The notes beneath the pieces were generated by a model. It saw nothing but the letters and a program-made list of their open reading frames with translations. It was not told where the DNA came from and did not search any database. From Nitrospirillum sp034427435 (GTDB lineage Bacteria > Pseudomonadota > Alphaproteobacteria > Azospirillales > Azospirillaceae): a stretch of DNA of 64,000 nucleotides. A program made the translations under genes and the position numbers. This document shows positions 46,414-55,614 of the stretch, piece after piece. The DNA lies in assembly GCF_034427435.1 (NCBI RefSeq), contig NZ_JAXQNP010000004.1, forward strand, positions 682,001 through 746,000, written 5' to 3'. How positions within the stretch are numbered: position 1 is the stretch's first letter; the number at the start of each line of letters is the position of its first letter.

Positions 46414-48828
46414 TCACTCATACCGCAGCGCCCCCACGGGCGGAGCGCTGGCCACGCGGATGACGTGGACGGCCACGGTGGCCAGCGCCACGGCCAAGGC
46501 CAGGGCACCCGCCGCCATGAAGGTCAGCGGCGCCTGGTCCACCCGCACCGTGAACTGCATCAGCCATTGGTGCAGGGCCCACCATGTCACCGGCCAGGCC
46601 ACCAGGTTGGCCAGCAGGACGGGCCGGGTGAACTGCCAGGCCAGCAGGCGCAGGATGTCGCCGACACCGGCGCCAACGACGCGGCGCATGCCGATTTCCT
46701 TGGTGCGCCGCGCCGCGGTCAAGGCGGTCAGGCCGAACAGGCCCAGATTGGCCAGCACGATGGCCAAGCCGCCGAAGGCCGCGAACACCCAGGCTTGGCG
46801 CTCTTCCGACTGGTAGAGGCTTTCGATCCGCTCATCAACGAAGGCGCGCCCCAGATATTCGACATCGGGGTAGAGCCGGTCGACCACGGCGTTCAACGCC
46901 TTGACCGTGGCGCGTTGATCGCCAGCGGCCAGGCGCACCGTCAGGTGCCGGCCGCTGGGCTTGATCAGGAACATCAGCGGACGGTCGGACTCCCGGGCGG
47001 AGCTGAAGCGCATGTCCGCCACCACGCCAGCGACCTCGGTGGGGGTCTCACCGTTCACCAGCAGGCGTTCCCCCACGGCATCCTCGGGTTTTTTGTAGCC
47101 CATGCGCCGCGCCGCCGTCTCCGTCAGGATGGCATAGCGCGGCGCCTTCTGGTCGCCCTCGGCCGGCTTCCAGCCCTGGGGCAGGCCTTTGCCCGCCACC
47201 AGATGGGCGCCATAGGTGGCGAAAAAATCCTCATCCGCGGCGAAGGAGTGGATGCCTTCAGCCCGGCGCAAGGTGCTGCGGGTGTCCGCCGGCAAATCAA
47301 AGACGGATATACTGCCTGAAGGGTCGGCCGGCACCAGGGTCGACAGGCTGGCGGCCACGACCCCGGGCAGGCGCGCCACCTCCGCCTTCAAGGTGGCGGC
47401 GCGGGCCGTGTCGGTCGGCAGGTTGCTGACCAGATAAAGGTTAGCGGGCTGATAACCCAGGCCGACCGCCTGCACATGCGCCACCTGACGCTGCACAGTC
47501 AGGGTCGCCACCATCAAGGCGATGGAGACGGCGAACTGCGCCACCACCAGCACCGCCCGCACCCATCCGGCGCCCGGCGCCTGCGCCCTGCCCTTCAGGA
47601 TCTCTCCCGGGCGATACCCTGACAGCACCAGCGCGGGATAAAAACCGCCCAGTACGCCCACGACGACCGGCGTGCCCAGCAGCAGGGGCATCAGCTTTCC
47701 ATGGGTAAGGGGCGCCAGCGACAGCTCCCGCCCCACCAGGTTCTGAAACACCGGCAAGGCCAATTCCATGAGGGCCAGCGCCGCCAGGGTGGCGATGGCC
47801 GCCAACAGCACCGCCTCCCCCGTGAACAGCAGGACCAGTTGCCGGCGGCGGGCACCCACCAGCTTGCGGATGCCAACCTCCCGAGCCCGGCTGATGGCCT
47901 GGACCGTGGCCATGTTGGTGTAGTTGGCGATGGCGACTCCCAGGATCAGGAGCGCGACACCGCCCAGAACCCGCAATGTATCTATATCGCCACCGGGTCC
48001 GTTACTGCCGATCGCCTTGACCCCCATATATATATCCCGCACCGCGTCCAGCCGCAGTCTTAGGATAATTTCGTTGCCGCCACTTTCGTTGGCTTTGGGC
48101 GCCGTGTGGCGCTTCACGTAGGCGGGCAGGCCAGCGGCGACCGTGTCGGCGGATACCCCCGGAGCCAGGCGAATATAGGTGACGACGCCCTCCAGATCGC
48201 TCCAAGGCCGCGCCTCGGCCTTGGACCAGGATTTCTCGCCCCGCGCCGCGTCGGCGGCGACGGCCGCGAACACCAGGTGGCTGCGCGCGATGGGCGCCAG
48301 CACGCCGGTGACGGTCAGTACCGGCCCGTGGCTTACCTGTATGGTGCGCCCTATGGGATCAGCGTCACCAAACAGGGTGCGGGCCAAGGACCGCGTCACC
48401 ACCACCGCATCCGGCCGCGCCAGCGCCGTCGCGGCATCGCCCCGTTCCAGCGGATAATCCAACACTTGCAGGAAATTGGGATCGGCCCACAACAGGTGCT
48501 GTTCAAAAAAACGGGTGCCCTCCCCCAGCATCACCCGGTCGGGTTCCTCCCGGGTGACGGCCTCGACCTCCGGCAGTTCCTGCCGGACCGTCAACGCCAA
48601 ATCCGTGGGGCCGGAATCCATGACGATAGCCTGGCCGCCGATGTCGAAGGCGCCGTCCAGGCGATAAAGCCGATCGACATGGGTGAACCCCCGGTCCACG
48701 CCCACTTCCTCTGCGACATAAAGGCTGACCAGTAGAAAGGCGGCGATGCCCAAGGCCAGGCCCACCCCGTTCAGCAGTGTGGTCAGGGCCTGGCGGCGCA
48801 GGACGTGGAAGAAGGCGAACACGGGCAT
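46414..48828 (-). CDS. FtsX/MacB-like ABC permease, third of three tandem paralogues
   Basis: The 804-residue inner-membrane protein has an N-terminal helix (ALTTLLNGVGLALGIAAFLL), a periplasmic MacB-type domain, and a first FtsX block with RAREVGIRKLVGARRRQLVLL. A second periplasmic domain and a second FtsX block with RRTKEIGMRRVVGAG follow. It ends APPVGALRYE, as do its two paralogues. AAGGGGG precedes the start. No ATP-binding gene lies in the cluster. It is read last in the operon and converges on the alpha/beta hydrolase with 10 bases between stop codons. Export of a small molecule or peptide, or lipoprotein handling, is possible. Confidence 0.9.
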   Translation of the reverse strand: MPVFAFFHVLRRQALTTLLNGVGLALGIAAFLLVSLYVAEEVGVDRGFTHVDRLYRLDGAFDIGGQAIVMDSGPTDLALTVRQELPEVEAVTREEPDRVMLGEGTRFFEQHLLWADPNFLQVLDYPLERGDAATALARPDAVVVTRSLARTLFGDADPIGRTIQVSHGPVLTVTGVLAPIARSHLVFAAVAADAARGEKSWSKAEARPWSDLEGVVTYIRLAPGVSADTVAAGLPAYVKRHTAPKANESGGNEIILRLRLDAVRDIYMGVKAIGSNGPGGDIDTLRVLGGVALLILGVAIANYTNMATVQAISRAREVGIRKLVGARRRQLVLLFTGEAVLLAAIATLAALALMELALPVFQNLVGRELSLAPLTHGKLMPLLLGTPVVVGVLGGFYPALVLSGYRPGEILKGRAQAPGAGWVRAVLVVAQFAVSIALMVATLTVQRQVAHVQAVGLGYQPANLYLVSNLPTDTARAATLKAEVARLPGVVAASLSTLVPADPSGSISVFDLPADTRSTLRRAEGIHSFAADEDFFATYGAHLVAGKGLPQGWKPAEGDQKAPRYAILTETAARRMGYKKPEDAVGERLLVNGETPTEVAGVVADMRFSSARESDRPLMFLIKPSGRHLTVRLAAGDQRATVKALNAVVDRLYPDVEYLGRAFVDERIESLYQSEERQAWVFAAFGGLAIVLANLGLFGLTALTAARRTKEIGMRRVVGAGVGDILRLLAWQFTRPVLLANLVAWPVTWWALHQWLMQFTVRVDQAPLTFMAAGALALAVALATVAVHVIRVASAPPVGALRYE

Positions 48829-48841
48829 CTGGCGTCCCCCC

Positions 48842-51247
48842 TTATTCGTACCGTAGCGCGCCGGCGGGGGGCGCCAAGGTCAGGCGGAGAACATGGACGG
48901 CGACGGTGGCCGCAGCGATGGCCAGCGCGACGGCACCGGCGGCCAGGAAGGTCCCCGGCCCCTGGTCCACCCGCACGGCGAATTGCCCCAGCCAGCGGTG
49001 CAGGCCCCACCAGGCCAAGGGCCAGGCCAGCAGGTTGGCCAGCAGCACCGGCCGGGCGAACTGCCAGGTCATCAGCCAAGCGATGTCGCGGGCCCGCGCC
49101 CCCGCCACGCGGCGGATGCCGATCTCCTTGGTGCGACGGGCCGCTGCCAGCGCGGTCAGGCCGAACAGGCCCAGGTTGGCCAGAACGATGGCGAGTGCGC
49201 TGAACAGGGCGAAGACCTTCGCCTGCCGGTCCTCCCCCGCATAAAGCGCCGCGATCTGATCCTGGGCAAAGCCGCGCCGCCAATGCTCGACTTCCGGATA
49301 GAGGCGCTGCACCACGGCATCAATGGCGGCCACGGCGGCCGCTTGGTCGCCAGAGGCCAACCGGGCATTCAGGAAGGACGCGTCCCCACCCACGGTGAAC
49401 AGCAGCGCTTCCGGCCGTTCGCGGGCGGAGCGGAAGCGCATGTCGGCCAACACCCCCACGATGCGCGTCGGCGGGTCGGTGTCCAGGAAGCGAAAGCTGC
49501 GGCCCACCGCGTCCTCTGGCCGCGCATAGCCCATGCGCCGGGTGGCCTCCACCGTCGCCAGGGCATAGTCGGTCGCCCCGTCGGGGCGAGCCGCCCCCGG
49601 TTTCCACCCCGCCGGCGTGCCCGATCCCGCCACCAGGGTGGCGCCATAGGTGGCGATGAAATCCTCATCCACCATGAACCAGGCCAGCGACACCCTCTGG
49701 TCCCGGCCCGCCCCGGCCGTTCCTTCCGGTGGCCGGATGGAAAGGGCGGCGCGCGATTGGTTGGCCGGGACCAGGCTGGTCAGGCTGACGGAGCGGACAC
49801 CCGGAATGCGCGCCACCTCCGCCTTCAGCGTCGCCGCCCGCGCGTCACCCGAGGGCAACCGGCCCAGGGTGTAGAGGTCATCGGCGCGGTATCCCAGATC
49901 CGCCGCGCGGGCATGCTCCACCTGGCGATACACCGTCAGGGTGACGATCATCAGGGCGATGGACACGGCGAACTGGGTCACCACCAACACGGCCCGCACG
50001 CGGCCAGCGCGGGGCGCCTGGGCCCTGCCCTTCAGCACCTCTCCCGGGCGATAGCCTGACAGCACCATGGCGGGATAGAAGCCCCCGAGGGCGCCGACGA
50101 TCACGGGGGTCAGCATGATCATGAAGGGCAACGGCCCCTGCCGCAGCACGTCCGTGGGCCAAGTCCGGCCCAGCAGATCCTGAAAGACGGGCAGCGCCAG
50201 TTCGACCAAGGCCAGGGCCAGCAGGGTGGCCACCAGCGTCAGCAGCATGGCCTCTCCCAGGAACAGGGCCACCAACTGGCGGCGGCGCGCGCCCACCAGC
50301 TTGCGCACACCCACCTCGCGCGCCCGGTTGATGGCCTGGGCCGTCGCCAGGTTGGTGTAATTGGCGACGGCCACGCCCAGGATCAGGGCGGCCACGCCGG
50401 CCAGGATGCGCAGCATGGCCATGTCGCCGCCCGGCTTGTGGTCGCCCAACGCCGACACATGCAGATGGATGTCGCCCACCGGGTCCAGGCGCAGGGCCAG
50501 CTTGAGCAGTTGCGGCGGCAAGGTGTTGTGGCGGTCGAGAAAATCCGGCAGGCGCGCCCGTACGGCATCCACCGAGACGCCGGGACGCAGCCGGACATAG
50601 GTGTTGATCGTCGGCTGGCTCCAATCGTCCACCGTCTGGCGCGCCCAGGCATTCGGCCCCCGCGCGGCTTCGGCGGCGATGGCGGTGAAATCCAGGTGGG
50701 TCTCCGCCAGCCGCGCCAATACCCCTGTCACCGTCAAGGGGGTGCCGTCGCGCGTCTGCACGACGCGCCCCAGGGGATCGGCATCGCCGAACAAGCGGCG
50801 GGCGAGCTCCGGACTCAGGACTAGGCCGTCGGGCCGGGACAGCGCTGTGGCGGCGTCGCCCCGCGCCAGGGGATAATCCAGCACCTGAAGCAAGTTGGCA
50901 TCGGCCCACAGCAGCGGCACGTCGAAGGGCCGGTCCCCCACCTTCAGCACCACCTGGTCCTGAAAGACGCGCGTCGCGGCCTCCACCTCCGGGAACTCGG
51001 CCAGCAAAGGGGCGGCCATTTGCGGCGGAGACCCCGCCGCCAGCATGGTTCCCTGCCCCGGCACGGTCAGCGTGGTGGCGACGCGGTAAAGACGGTCGGC
51101 GGCGGTGAATCCGCGATCGACCCGCAGTTCAGCGACCACATACACCAGCATCAAAATGACGGCGGCGATGCCTACGGCCAGGCCGGCGATGTTGAGCAGG
51201 GTGATCAGCGCATGGCGGCGCAGGAAGGCCGGAAGAAGGTGATTCAT
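48842..51247 (-). CDS. FtsX/MacB-like ABC permease, second of three tandem paralogues
   Basis: The 801-residue protein has the same two-block layout as its neighbours: MNHLLPAFLRRHALITLLNIAG at the start, NRAREVGVRKLVGARRRQLVAL and RRTKEIGIRRVAGARARDIAWL at the coupling helices, and APPAGALRYE at the end. I use the ATG complementary to 51245-51247 because GAGGGGG lies just before it; a start six codons earlier would overlap the preceding gene. A gap of 13 bases separates it from the third permease. Confidence 0.9.
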   Translation of the reverse strand: MNHLLPAFLRRHALITLLNIAGLAVGIAAVILMLVYVVAELRVDRGFTAADRLYRVATTLTVPGQGTMLAAGSPPQMAAPLLAEFPEVEAATRVFQDQVVLKVGDRPFDVPLLWADANLLQVLDYPLARGDAATALSRPDGLVLSPELARRLFGDADPLGRVVQTRDGTPLTVTGVLARLAETHLDFTAIAAEAARGPNAWARQTVDDWSQPTINTYVRLRPGVSVDAVRARLPDFLDRHNTLPPQLLKLALRLDPVGDIHLHVSALGDHKPGGDMAMLRILAGVAALILGVAVANYTNLATAQAINRAREVGVRKLVGARRRQLVALFLGEAMLLTLVATLLALALVELALPVFQDLLGRTWPTDVLRQGPLPFMIMLTPVIVGALGGFYPAMVLSGYRPGEVLKGRAQAPRAGRVRAVLVVTQFAVSIALMIVTLTVYRQVEHARAADLGYRADDLYTLGRLPSGDARAATLKAEVARIPGVRSVSLTSLVPANQSRAALSIRPPEGTAGAGRDQRVSLAWFMVDEDFIATYGATLVAGSGTPAGWKPGAARPDGATDYALATVEATRRMGYARPEDAVGRSFRFLDTDPPTRIVGVLADMRFRSARERPEALLFTVGGDASFLNARLASGDQAAAVAAIDAVVQRLYPEVEHWRRGFAQDQIAALYAGEDRQAKVFALFSALAIVLANLGLFGLTALAAARRTKEIGIRRVAGARARDIAWLMTWQFARPVLLANLLAWPLAWWGLHRWLGQFAVRVDQGPGTFLAAGAVALAIAAATVAVHVLRLTLAPPAGALRYE

Positions 51248-51257
51248 GGTGGCCCCC

Positions 51258-53657
51258 TCACTCATATCGCAGCGCGCCGGCGGGCGGCGTTTGGGTCACG
51301 CGGACGACGTGCAGGGCGATAGTGGCCAGCGCCACGGCCAACGCCACGGCGCCAGCGGCCAGGAAGGTCCCCGGCCCCTGGTCCACCCGCACGGCGAATT
51401 GCCCCAGCCAGCGGTGCAGTCCCCACCAGGCCAGGGGCCAGGCGATGACGTTGGCGGTCAGAACCGGCCGCGCGAACTGCCAGGCCAGCAGCCAGGCGAT
51501 GTCCAGCACCCGGGCGCCCACCACCCGGCGCAAACCGATCTCCTTCGTGCGGCGCGCCGCCGCCAGCGCGGTCAGGCCGAACAGGCCCAGGTTGGCCAGA
51601 ACGATGGCGAGCGCGCTGAACAGGGCGAAGACCTTGGCCTGCCGCTCCTCCGTCCGGTACTGGGCCTCCAGCTTTTCATCAACGAAGCCGCGCGGCGCGC
51701 GGCGCGCCTCGGGATACAGGGTATCCACCAGGGCGTTGATGGCCGCCACGGCGGGCCGGGGATCGCCCGCCGCCAGGCGCACGGTGAGCGTGCCGCCGGT
51801 GGCGCCGATACCGAACATCAGGGCCTCATCCGCGTCACGCGCCGTGCGGAAGCGGACATCGCCCAGGATGCCCGCGACCTCCACCGTCCTGTTCTCCTCA
51901 TCGGTGTAGCGGTCGCCCACCGCGTCGGCGGGATGGCCGTAGCCCAGGCGGCGGGCCGCCGCCTCCGTCAGCCAGACATAGCGCCGTCCCCCCTCCGCCG
52001 GCGGTCGCCAACCGGGTGGCAAGGCGACACCGGCCTTCAGGTTCAGATCATAGGTGGCGATGAAATCCGGGTCGGCCGAAAATTCGGCGATGTAGGTCTG
52101 GCCCGGCGTGGCCCCATGAGCGTCGGCCGGCACGGTCATCGGGGACATGCTCTGGTCAATGGACGCCGGGGCCAGGCCGCTGAAGGTGGCCCCCAGGATG
52201 CCGGGCAGCTTGGCCAGCTCCGCCTTCATCGTGGCCGCGCGCCGGGCGTCGGACGGCAGGTCGCTGACCGTGTAGAGGTTCTCGGGCAGGAAACCCAGCT
52301 TGGCGGTGCGGGCGTGGTCCACCTGGCGCAGCACCGTCGCCGTGGCGATGATGAGGGTGATGGAAATAGCGAACTGCGCCACCACCAGCACCGCGCGCAA
52401 CCGGCCGGCCGCCGGCGCCACGCCCCCCTTCAGCACCTCCGCCGGGCGATAGCCCGACAGCACCAGGGCGGGATAAAGACCGCCCAGCACGCCAACCGCC
52501 AGGGGGGTGCCCAGCACCACGGCCAACAGGCCGCCGTTGAGCAAGGGGGCGATGCCGAAGGACCGGTCCACCAGTGCCTGGAAGGCGGGCAGCGACACCT
52601 CCGCCATCGCCAGGGCGGCCAGCGTGGCGGCCATGGCGAGCCCCACCGACTCCCCCGTGAACAGCGCCACCAGTTGCCAGCGCCTGGCCCCCGCCAGCTT
52701 GCGGATACCAACCTCGCGCGCGCGGTTGATGGCCTGCGCCGTCGCCAGGTTGGTGTAGTTGGCGATGGCGACACCCAGGATCAGCAGGGCGGCGGCCGAC
52801 AGGATGCCCAGGGTGCCCACGTCGCCGCCCGTCTTGCGCTGGTTGAAGGTCTTGACGTGCAGGTGGATGGCCGGCACCGGGTCCAGGCGCAAGGTCAGGA
52901 AGCCAGCCCGCACATCCTCCGGCAACTGCGTCAGCACGGCGCGCCGGCGCACGAAATCCGCCAGCCGCGCCTCCACCGCCGATGCCGAGGCGCCGGGACG
53001 CAAGCGCGCATACACGGCGGTTTCCCCCACATGGGACCATTGCTCCCCCACCATATGGGCCCAGGTCTTGTCCCCCCGGCCGCTGTCCGCCGCGATGCCG
53101 GTGAATTTCAGATGGGTTTCGGCCAGGGGCTTCAGCACGCCGGTCACCGTCAGGAGCTGGCCGTCCGCCACCGGCACCGTGCGTCCCATGGGATCGGCGT
53201 CACCGAACAGGGTGCGGGCCAGATCCGGCGTCACCACCAGCCCATCGGGACGGGACAGCGCCGTGGCGGCGTCGCCGCGTGCCAAGGGATAGTCCAGCAC
53301 CTGAAGCAGGTTGGCGTCCGCCCAGAGCAGGGGCACGGTCAGCGTCCGGTCCCCCTGCCGCAGGTCGACATCCTCCTCCGAGGCGCGGGTGACCGCCTCC
53401 ACCTCCGGGAAATCCTGCGCCAGCGGCTCCGCCAACAGCGGCGTGGACGCCCCCAGCACCACCGTGTTGCCCCCCAGCGACAGGGAGCTGGCCACCCGGT
53501 ACAGCCGATCGGCCCCGGTGAACCCCCGATCCACCGTCAATTCCCCGGCCACATACAGGCTGACCATAAGGAAGCCGGCGATCCCCACCGCCAGCCCGAA
53601 CAGGTTCAGCAGGGTGACCAGCGCGTGGCGGCGGAAGAAGGGTGGCAGGACGGTCAT
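51258..53657 (-). CDS. FtsX/MacB-like ABC permease, first of three tandem paralogues
   Basis: The 799-residue protein opens the operon. It starts MTVLPPFFRRHALVTLLNLFG at the ATG complementary to 53655-53657, after AAGGGGAA. Both FtsX blocks are present (NRAREVGIRKLAGARRWQLVAL, RRTKEIGLRRVVGARVLDIAWL) with two periplasmic domains between. It ends TPPAGALRYE. The gene is preceded by a sigma-54-type promoter and an 18-bp palindrome, listed separately. The second permease starts 10 bases after its stop codon. Confidence 0.9.
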   Translation of the reverse strand: MTVLPPFFRRHALVTLLNLFGLAVGIAGFLMVSLYVAGELTVDRGFTGADRLYRVASSLSLGGNTVVLGASTPLLAEPLAQDFPEVEAVTRASEEDVDLRQGDRTLTVPLLWADANLLQVLDYPLARGDAATALSRPDGLVVTPDLARTLFGDADPMGRTVPVADGQLLTVTGVLKPLAETHLKFTGIAADSGRGDKTWAHMVGEQWSHVGETAVYARLRPGASASAVEARLADFVRRRAVLTQLPEDVRAGFLTLRLDPVPAIHLHVKTFNQRKTGGDVGTLGILSAAALLILGVAIANYTNLATAQAINRAREVGIRKLAGARRWQLVALFTGESVGLAMAATLAALAMAEVSLPAFQALVDRSFGIAPLLNGGLLAVVLGTPLAVGVLGGLYPALVLSGYRPAEVLKGGVAPAAGRLRAVLVVAQFAISITLIIATATVLRQVDHARTAKLGFLPENLYTVSDLPSDARRAATMKAELAKLPGILGATFSGLAPASIDQSMSPMTVPADAHGATPGQTYIAEFSADPDFIATYDLNLKAGVALPPGWRPPAEGGRRYVWLTEAAARRLGYGHPADAVGDRYTDEENRTVEVAGILGDVRFRTARDADEALMFGIGATGGTLTVRLAAGDPRPAVAAINALVDTLYPEARRAPRGFVDEKLEAQYRTEERQAKVFALFSALAIVLANLGLFGLTALAAARRTKEIGLRRVVGARVLDIAWLLAWQFARPVLTANVIAWPLAWWGLHRWLGQFAVRVDQGPGTFLAAGAVALAVALATIALHVVRVTQTPPAGALRYE

Positions 53658-53692
53658 TCGGCGTTCCCCTTGGCGCATCTGGGTCTACCGCC

Positions 53693-53711
53693 AAAGCAAA
53701 AGGTGCGCCAA
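53693..53711 (-). promoter_or_regulatory. sigma-54-type (-24/-12) promoter of the permease operon
   Basis: The minus strand reads TTGGCGCACCTTTTGCTTT. The GG of the -24 element (53708-53709) and GC of the -12 element (53696-53697) are separated by exactly 10 bases, and both TGGC and TTGCT match the consensus. Transcription would start near 53685, about 28 bases before the start codon. Confidence 0.6.
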
Positions 53712-53782
53712 GAGGGAAACGGCCTTCAACTTGTTGTTTTTATTACAGAGCGTACCGGGCCGGCGCTGTCCGCCCACGAACA

Positions 53783-53800
53783 GTGTCCGCAGGCGGACAC
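53783..53800. promoter_or_regulatory. 18-bp palindrome, putative enhancer-binding-protein site
   Basis: GTGTCCG-CAGG-CGGACAC is a perfect 7-4-7 inverted repeat centred about 107 bases upstream of the predicted sigma-54 start site, a normal enhancer distance. Half-sites TGTCCGC (53767-53773) and CCGGACAC (53818-53825) flank it. Confidence 0.6.
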
Positions 53801-53907
53801 CTGGAGCGTCCCCGTTGCCGGACACCTGCTGTGTGCATCACAAGCCAAAGCCGCTTTGGTCACCGCCGTGACCGCTCGGAGCGTGCCGCCGTTGTCCGCG
53901 GCCCGGA

Positions 53908-55110
53908 TCATCTGCTTTTCACATACGTCGTCTCGAGCAACGCGTCGGCCAGATCGCCGAGTTTCTGATAGTCCCAACTGGCGTTGTTGAGCGTTACGAC
54001 CGTATGCCCATCCGCCAGCACCCGGCGCGCGACCATGCGAAAGCCGCCATTGCTGCCATCCTCCCATGCGAGTTCGCGCATCGCGCCACCGACTTGGGCG
54101 GACCGGACGCGACCACCCAAAGCATAATGCTGGTCTGGCATTTGAATCGTCGTCAGTTCGCTACGGCTTCGCGCGGTGAGGAGGTCGCCACTCAGCACCG
54201 CGTTCATCAGGTTCAGCAGATCGGGGGCGCTGGTATAGAAGCCGCCCGTCATAGCCATATAGCCGGGGATGGGATTTGGTTTCGGCTGTGGCGAGGGGGT
54301 CAGCGCCGCATAGCCGACCGCCATGCCGGCCGTCTTTGCGGAATCGCCGGAATAGATGCCACTGTCCTTGAGCCCCAGAGGGCGCACCAGCAGCCGGTCG
54401 ACAAGCGACGCGTAGGTCATGCCGCCGATACGCTCGACGATAGCCTGGACGAGGATCCAGTTGGATTGCGAATAGTCCCACTGCGTGCCCGGTACGAACG
54501 CCAGGTCGCCGCTCGCGTAGCGGCGCACCGCCTCATCCATCGGCAATTCGACGCCGCGGCTCGCGGGATCTGCCTGGCGCGCTTTCAGCACATCGTTGGG
54601 CAGACCGCTGGAATGGCACATGAGCCGCCGCAGCGTCAGCCGCGCGCCATTATCGGCACGATAGTCGGGCAAGTACCGCCCAATCGGCGCATCAAGATCG
54701 AGCCTGCCCTGATCCACCAGTCGCAGCACGACCACTGACGCGACCCATTTCGACATCGAGCCGATCTCGAACCGCGTGCGGTCGGTCACAGGGACGCCGT
54801 TGGCCACATCGGCAACGCCGATCGCGGCGATGCCGTCGATGGTTCCGCCGTGACCGATCAGCGCGACGCCATTGAACCCGTCGTCCCGCGCCTTGTCGAT
54901 GACCTCCCGCCAGCTTCGCGCTGACGGGGACGGCCTCGCGGTATCTGCGGATGCCGGGATCGATGAGATCCGGCTGTGCGAGGATGGCATGACACTGGGC
55001 GATGGCTTCACCGCACAGTTCACGGTGGTCAGACAGACGACGAGCGCGGCGACAGACGATATACGGCGGTATCGCAAGACCGACCGCGGCGATGTTGTCC
55101 GCAGGCTCAT
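53908..55110 (-). CDS. serine hydrolase, beta-lactamase class C / esterase fold
   Basis: The 400-residue exported protein has an N-terminal hydrophobic segment (SVAALVVCLTTVNC), perhaps a lipoprotein signal, although the residues before Cys32 are not ideal. The catalytic SMSK lies at 118-121 in FEIGSMSKWVAS. The second motif is YSQSN at 213-217, where YSN is usual. MCHSSGLP is the typical loop before it. Such proteins are peptidases, esterases or lactamases of the periplasm; the substrate is not predictable. I use the ATG at 55110, which has GGGGGAGGGG just upstream; an in-frame GTG six codons earlier overlaps that site. Base composition is slightly lower in G+C than its neighbours. Confidence 0.82.
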   Translation of the reverse strand: MSLRTTSPRSVLRYRRISSVAALVVCLTTVNCAVKPSPSVMPSSHSRISSIPASADTARPSPSARSWREVIDKARDDGFNGVALIGHGGTIDGIAAIGVADVANGVPVTDRTRFEIGSMSKWVASVVVLRLVDQGRLDLDAPIGRYLPDYRADNGARLTLRRLMCHSSGLPNDVLKARQADPASRGVELPMDEAVRRYASGDLAFVPGTQWDYSQSNWILVQAIVERIGGMTYASLVDRLLVRPLGLKDSGIYSGDSAKTAGMAVGYAALTPSPQPKPNPIPGYMAMTGGFYTSAPDLLNLMNAVLSGDLLTARSRSELTTIQMPDQHYALGGRVRSAQVGGAMRELAWEDGSNGGFRMVARRVLADGHTVVTLNNASWDYQKLGDLADALLETTYVKSR

Positions 55111-55210
55111 TTCCAACCCCTCCCCCACGGATCAGGCTCCGGCCGCGCGGCCGGCTGCCACGTCCTTCAACCGCCACGGTCGCAGTACAATGACCAAGGG
55201 GTACTGGGCG

Positions 55211-55447
55211 TCAATCCCCATAGGTATCCGGCCCGAAAGAGGGCGGCCCCGGCTTGGCCACCACCGTCGGCGGCATCTGGTCCGGGTCGGGCACCACCCG
55301 GACCAGGGTGCAGGGACGGCCTTGAGCGTCGGCCGCCAAGGGCAGCGGCGGGCGGCGCATCAACAGGACGATGAGGGCAAGCAACAGCAACGCCAGCAGC
55401 GCGCGGGAGAGCACGGCGCCGACGCCGCCGTGAAGGCGGCCGGTCAT
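55211..55447 (-). CDS. small membrane-anchored protein of unknown function
   Basis: The 78-residue frame starts at the ATG complementary to 55445-55447, with AAGGA nine bases upstream. One strong membrane helix (ALLALLLLALIVLLM, residues about 17-31) is followed by a Pro-rich tail likely in the periplasm (DPDQMPPTVVAKPGPPSFGP). I recognise no family. Coding status rests on the start signal and the helix. It is divergent from the LysR gene across 167 bases, so it could be a target of that regulator. Confidence 0.5.
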   Translation of the reverse strand: MTGRLHGGVGAVLSRALLALLLLALIVLLMRRPPLPLAADAQGRPCTLVRVVPDPDQMPPTVVAKPGPPSFGPDTYGD

Positions 55448-55614
55448 GACGACAGTCCTTGTTCGGTGAATGGATTTCCAGGGAGGAGGAGCGCCCGCCC
55501 GGCGGGTTCGCTCCGTCACCAGCGAAGTATCGGGCGCCGAACCCTTGGCAACAATGCGTATTGCGCGCAGTCTGCCTTCGCCGATGGCGAAGGAAGTTCC
55601 GGGAGCGAACCATC

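Noticed and set aside
51246..53990. A 914-codon plus-strand frame opposite the first FtsX permease
   Set aside because: The product is Gln/Arg/Gly/His-rich with no domain. It also crosses the sigma-54 control region.
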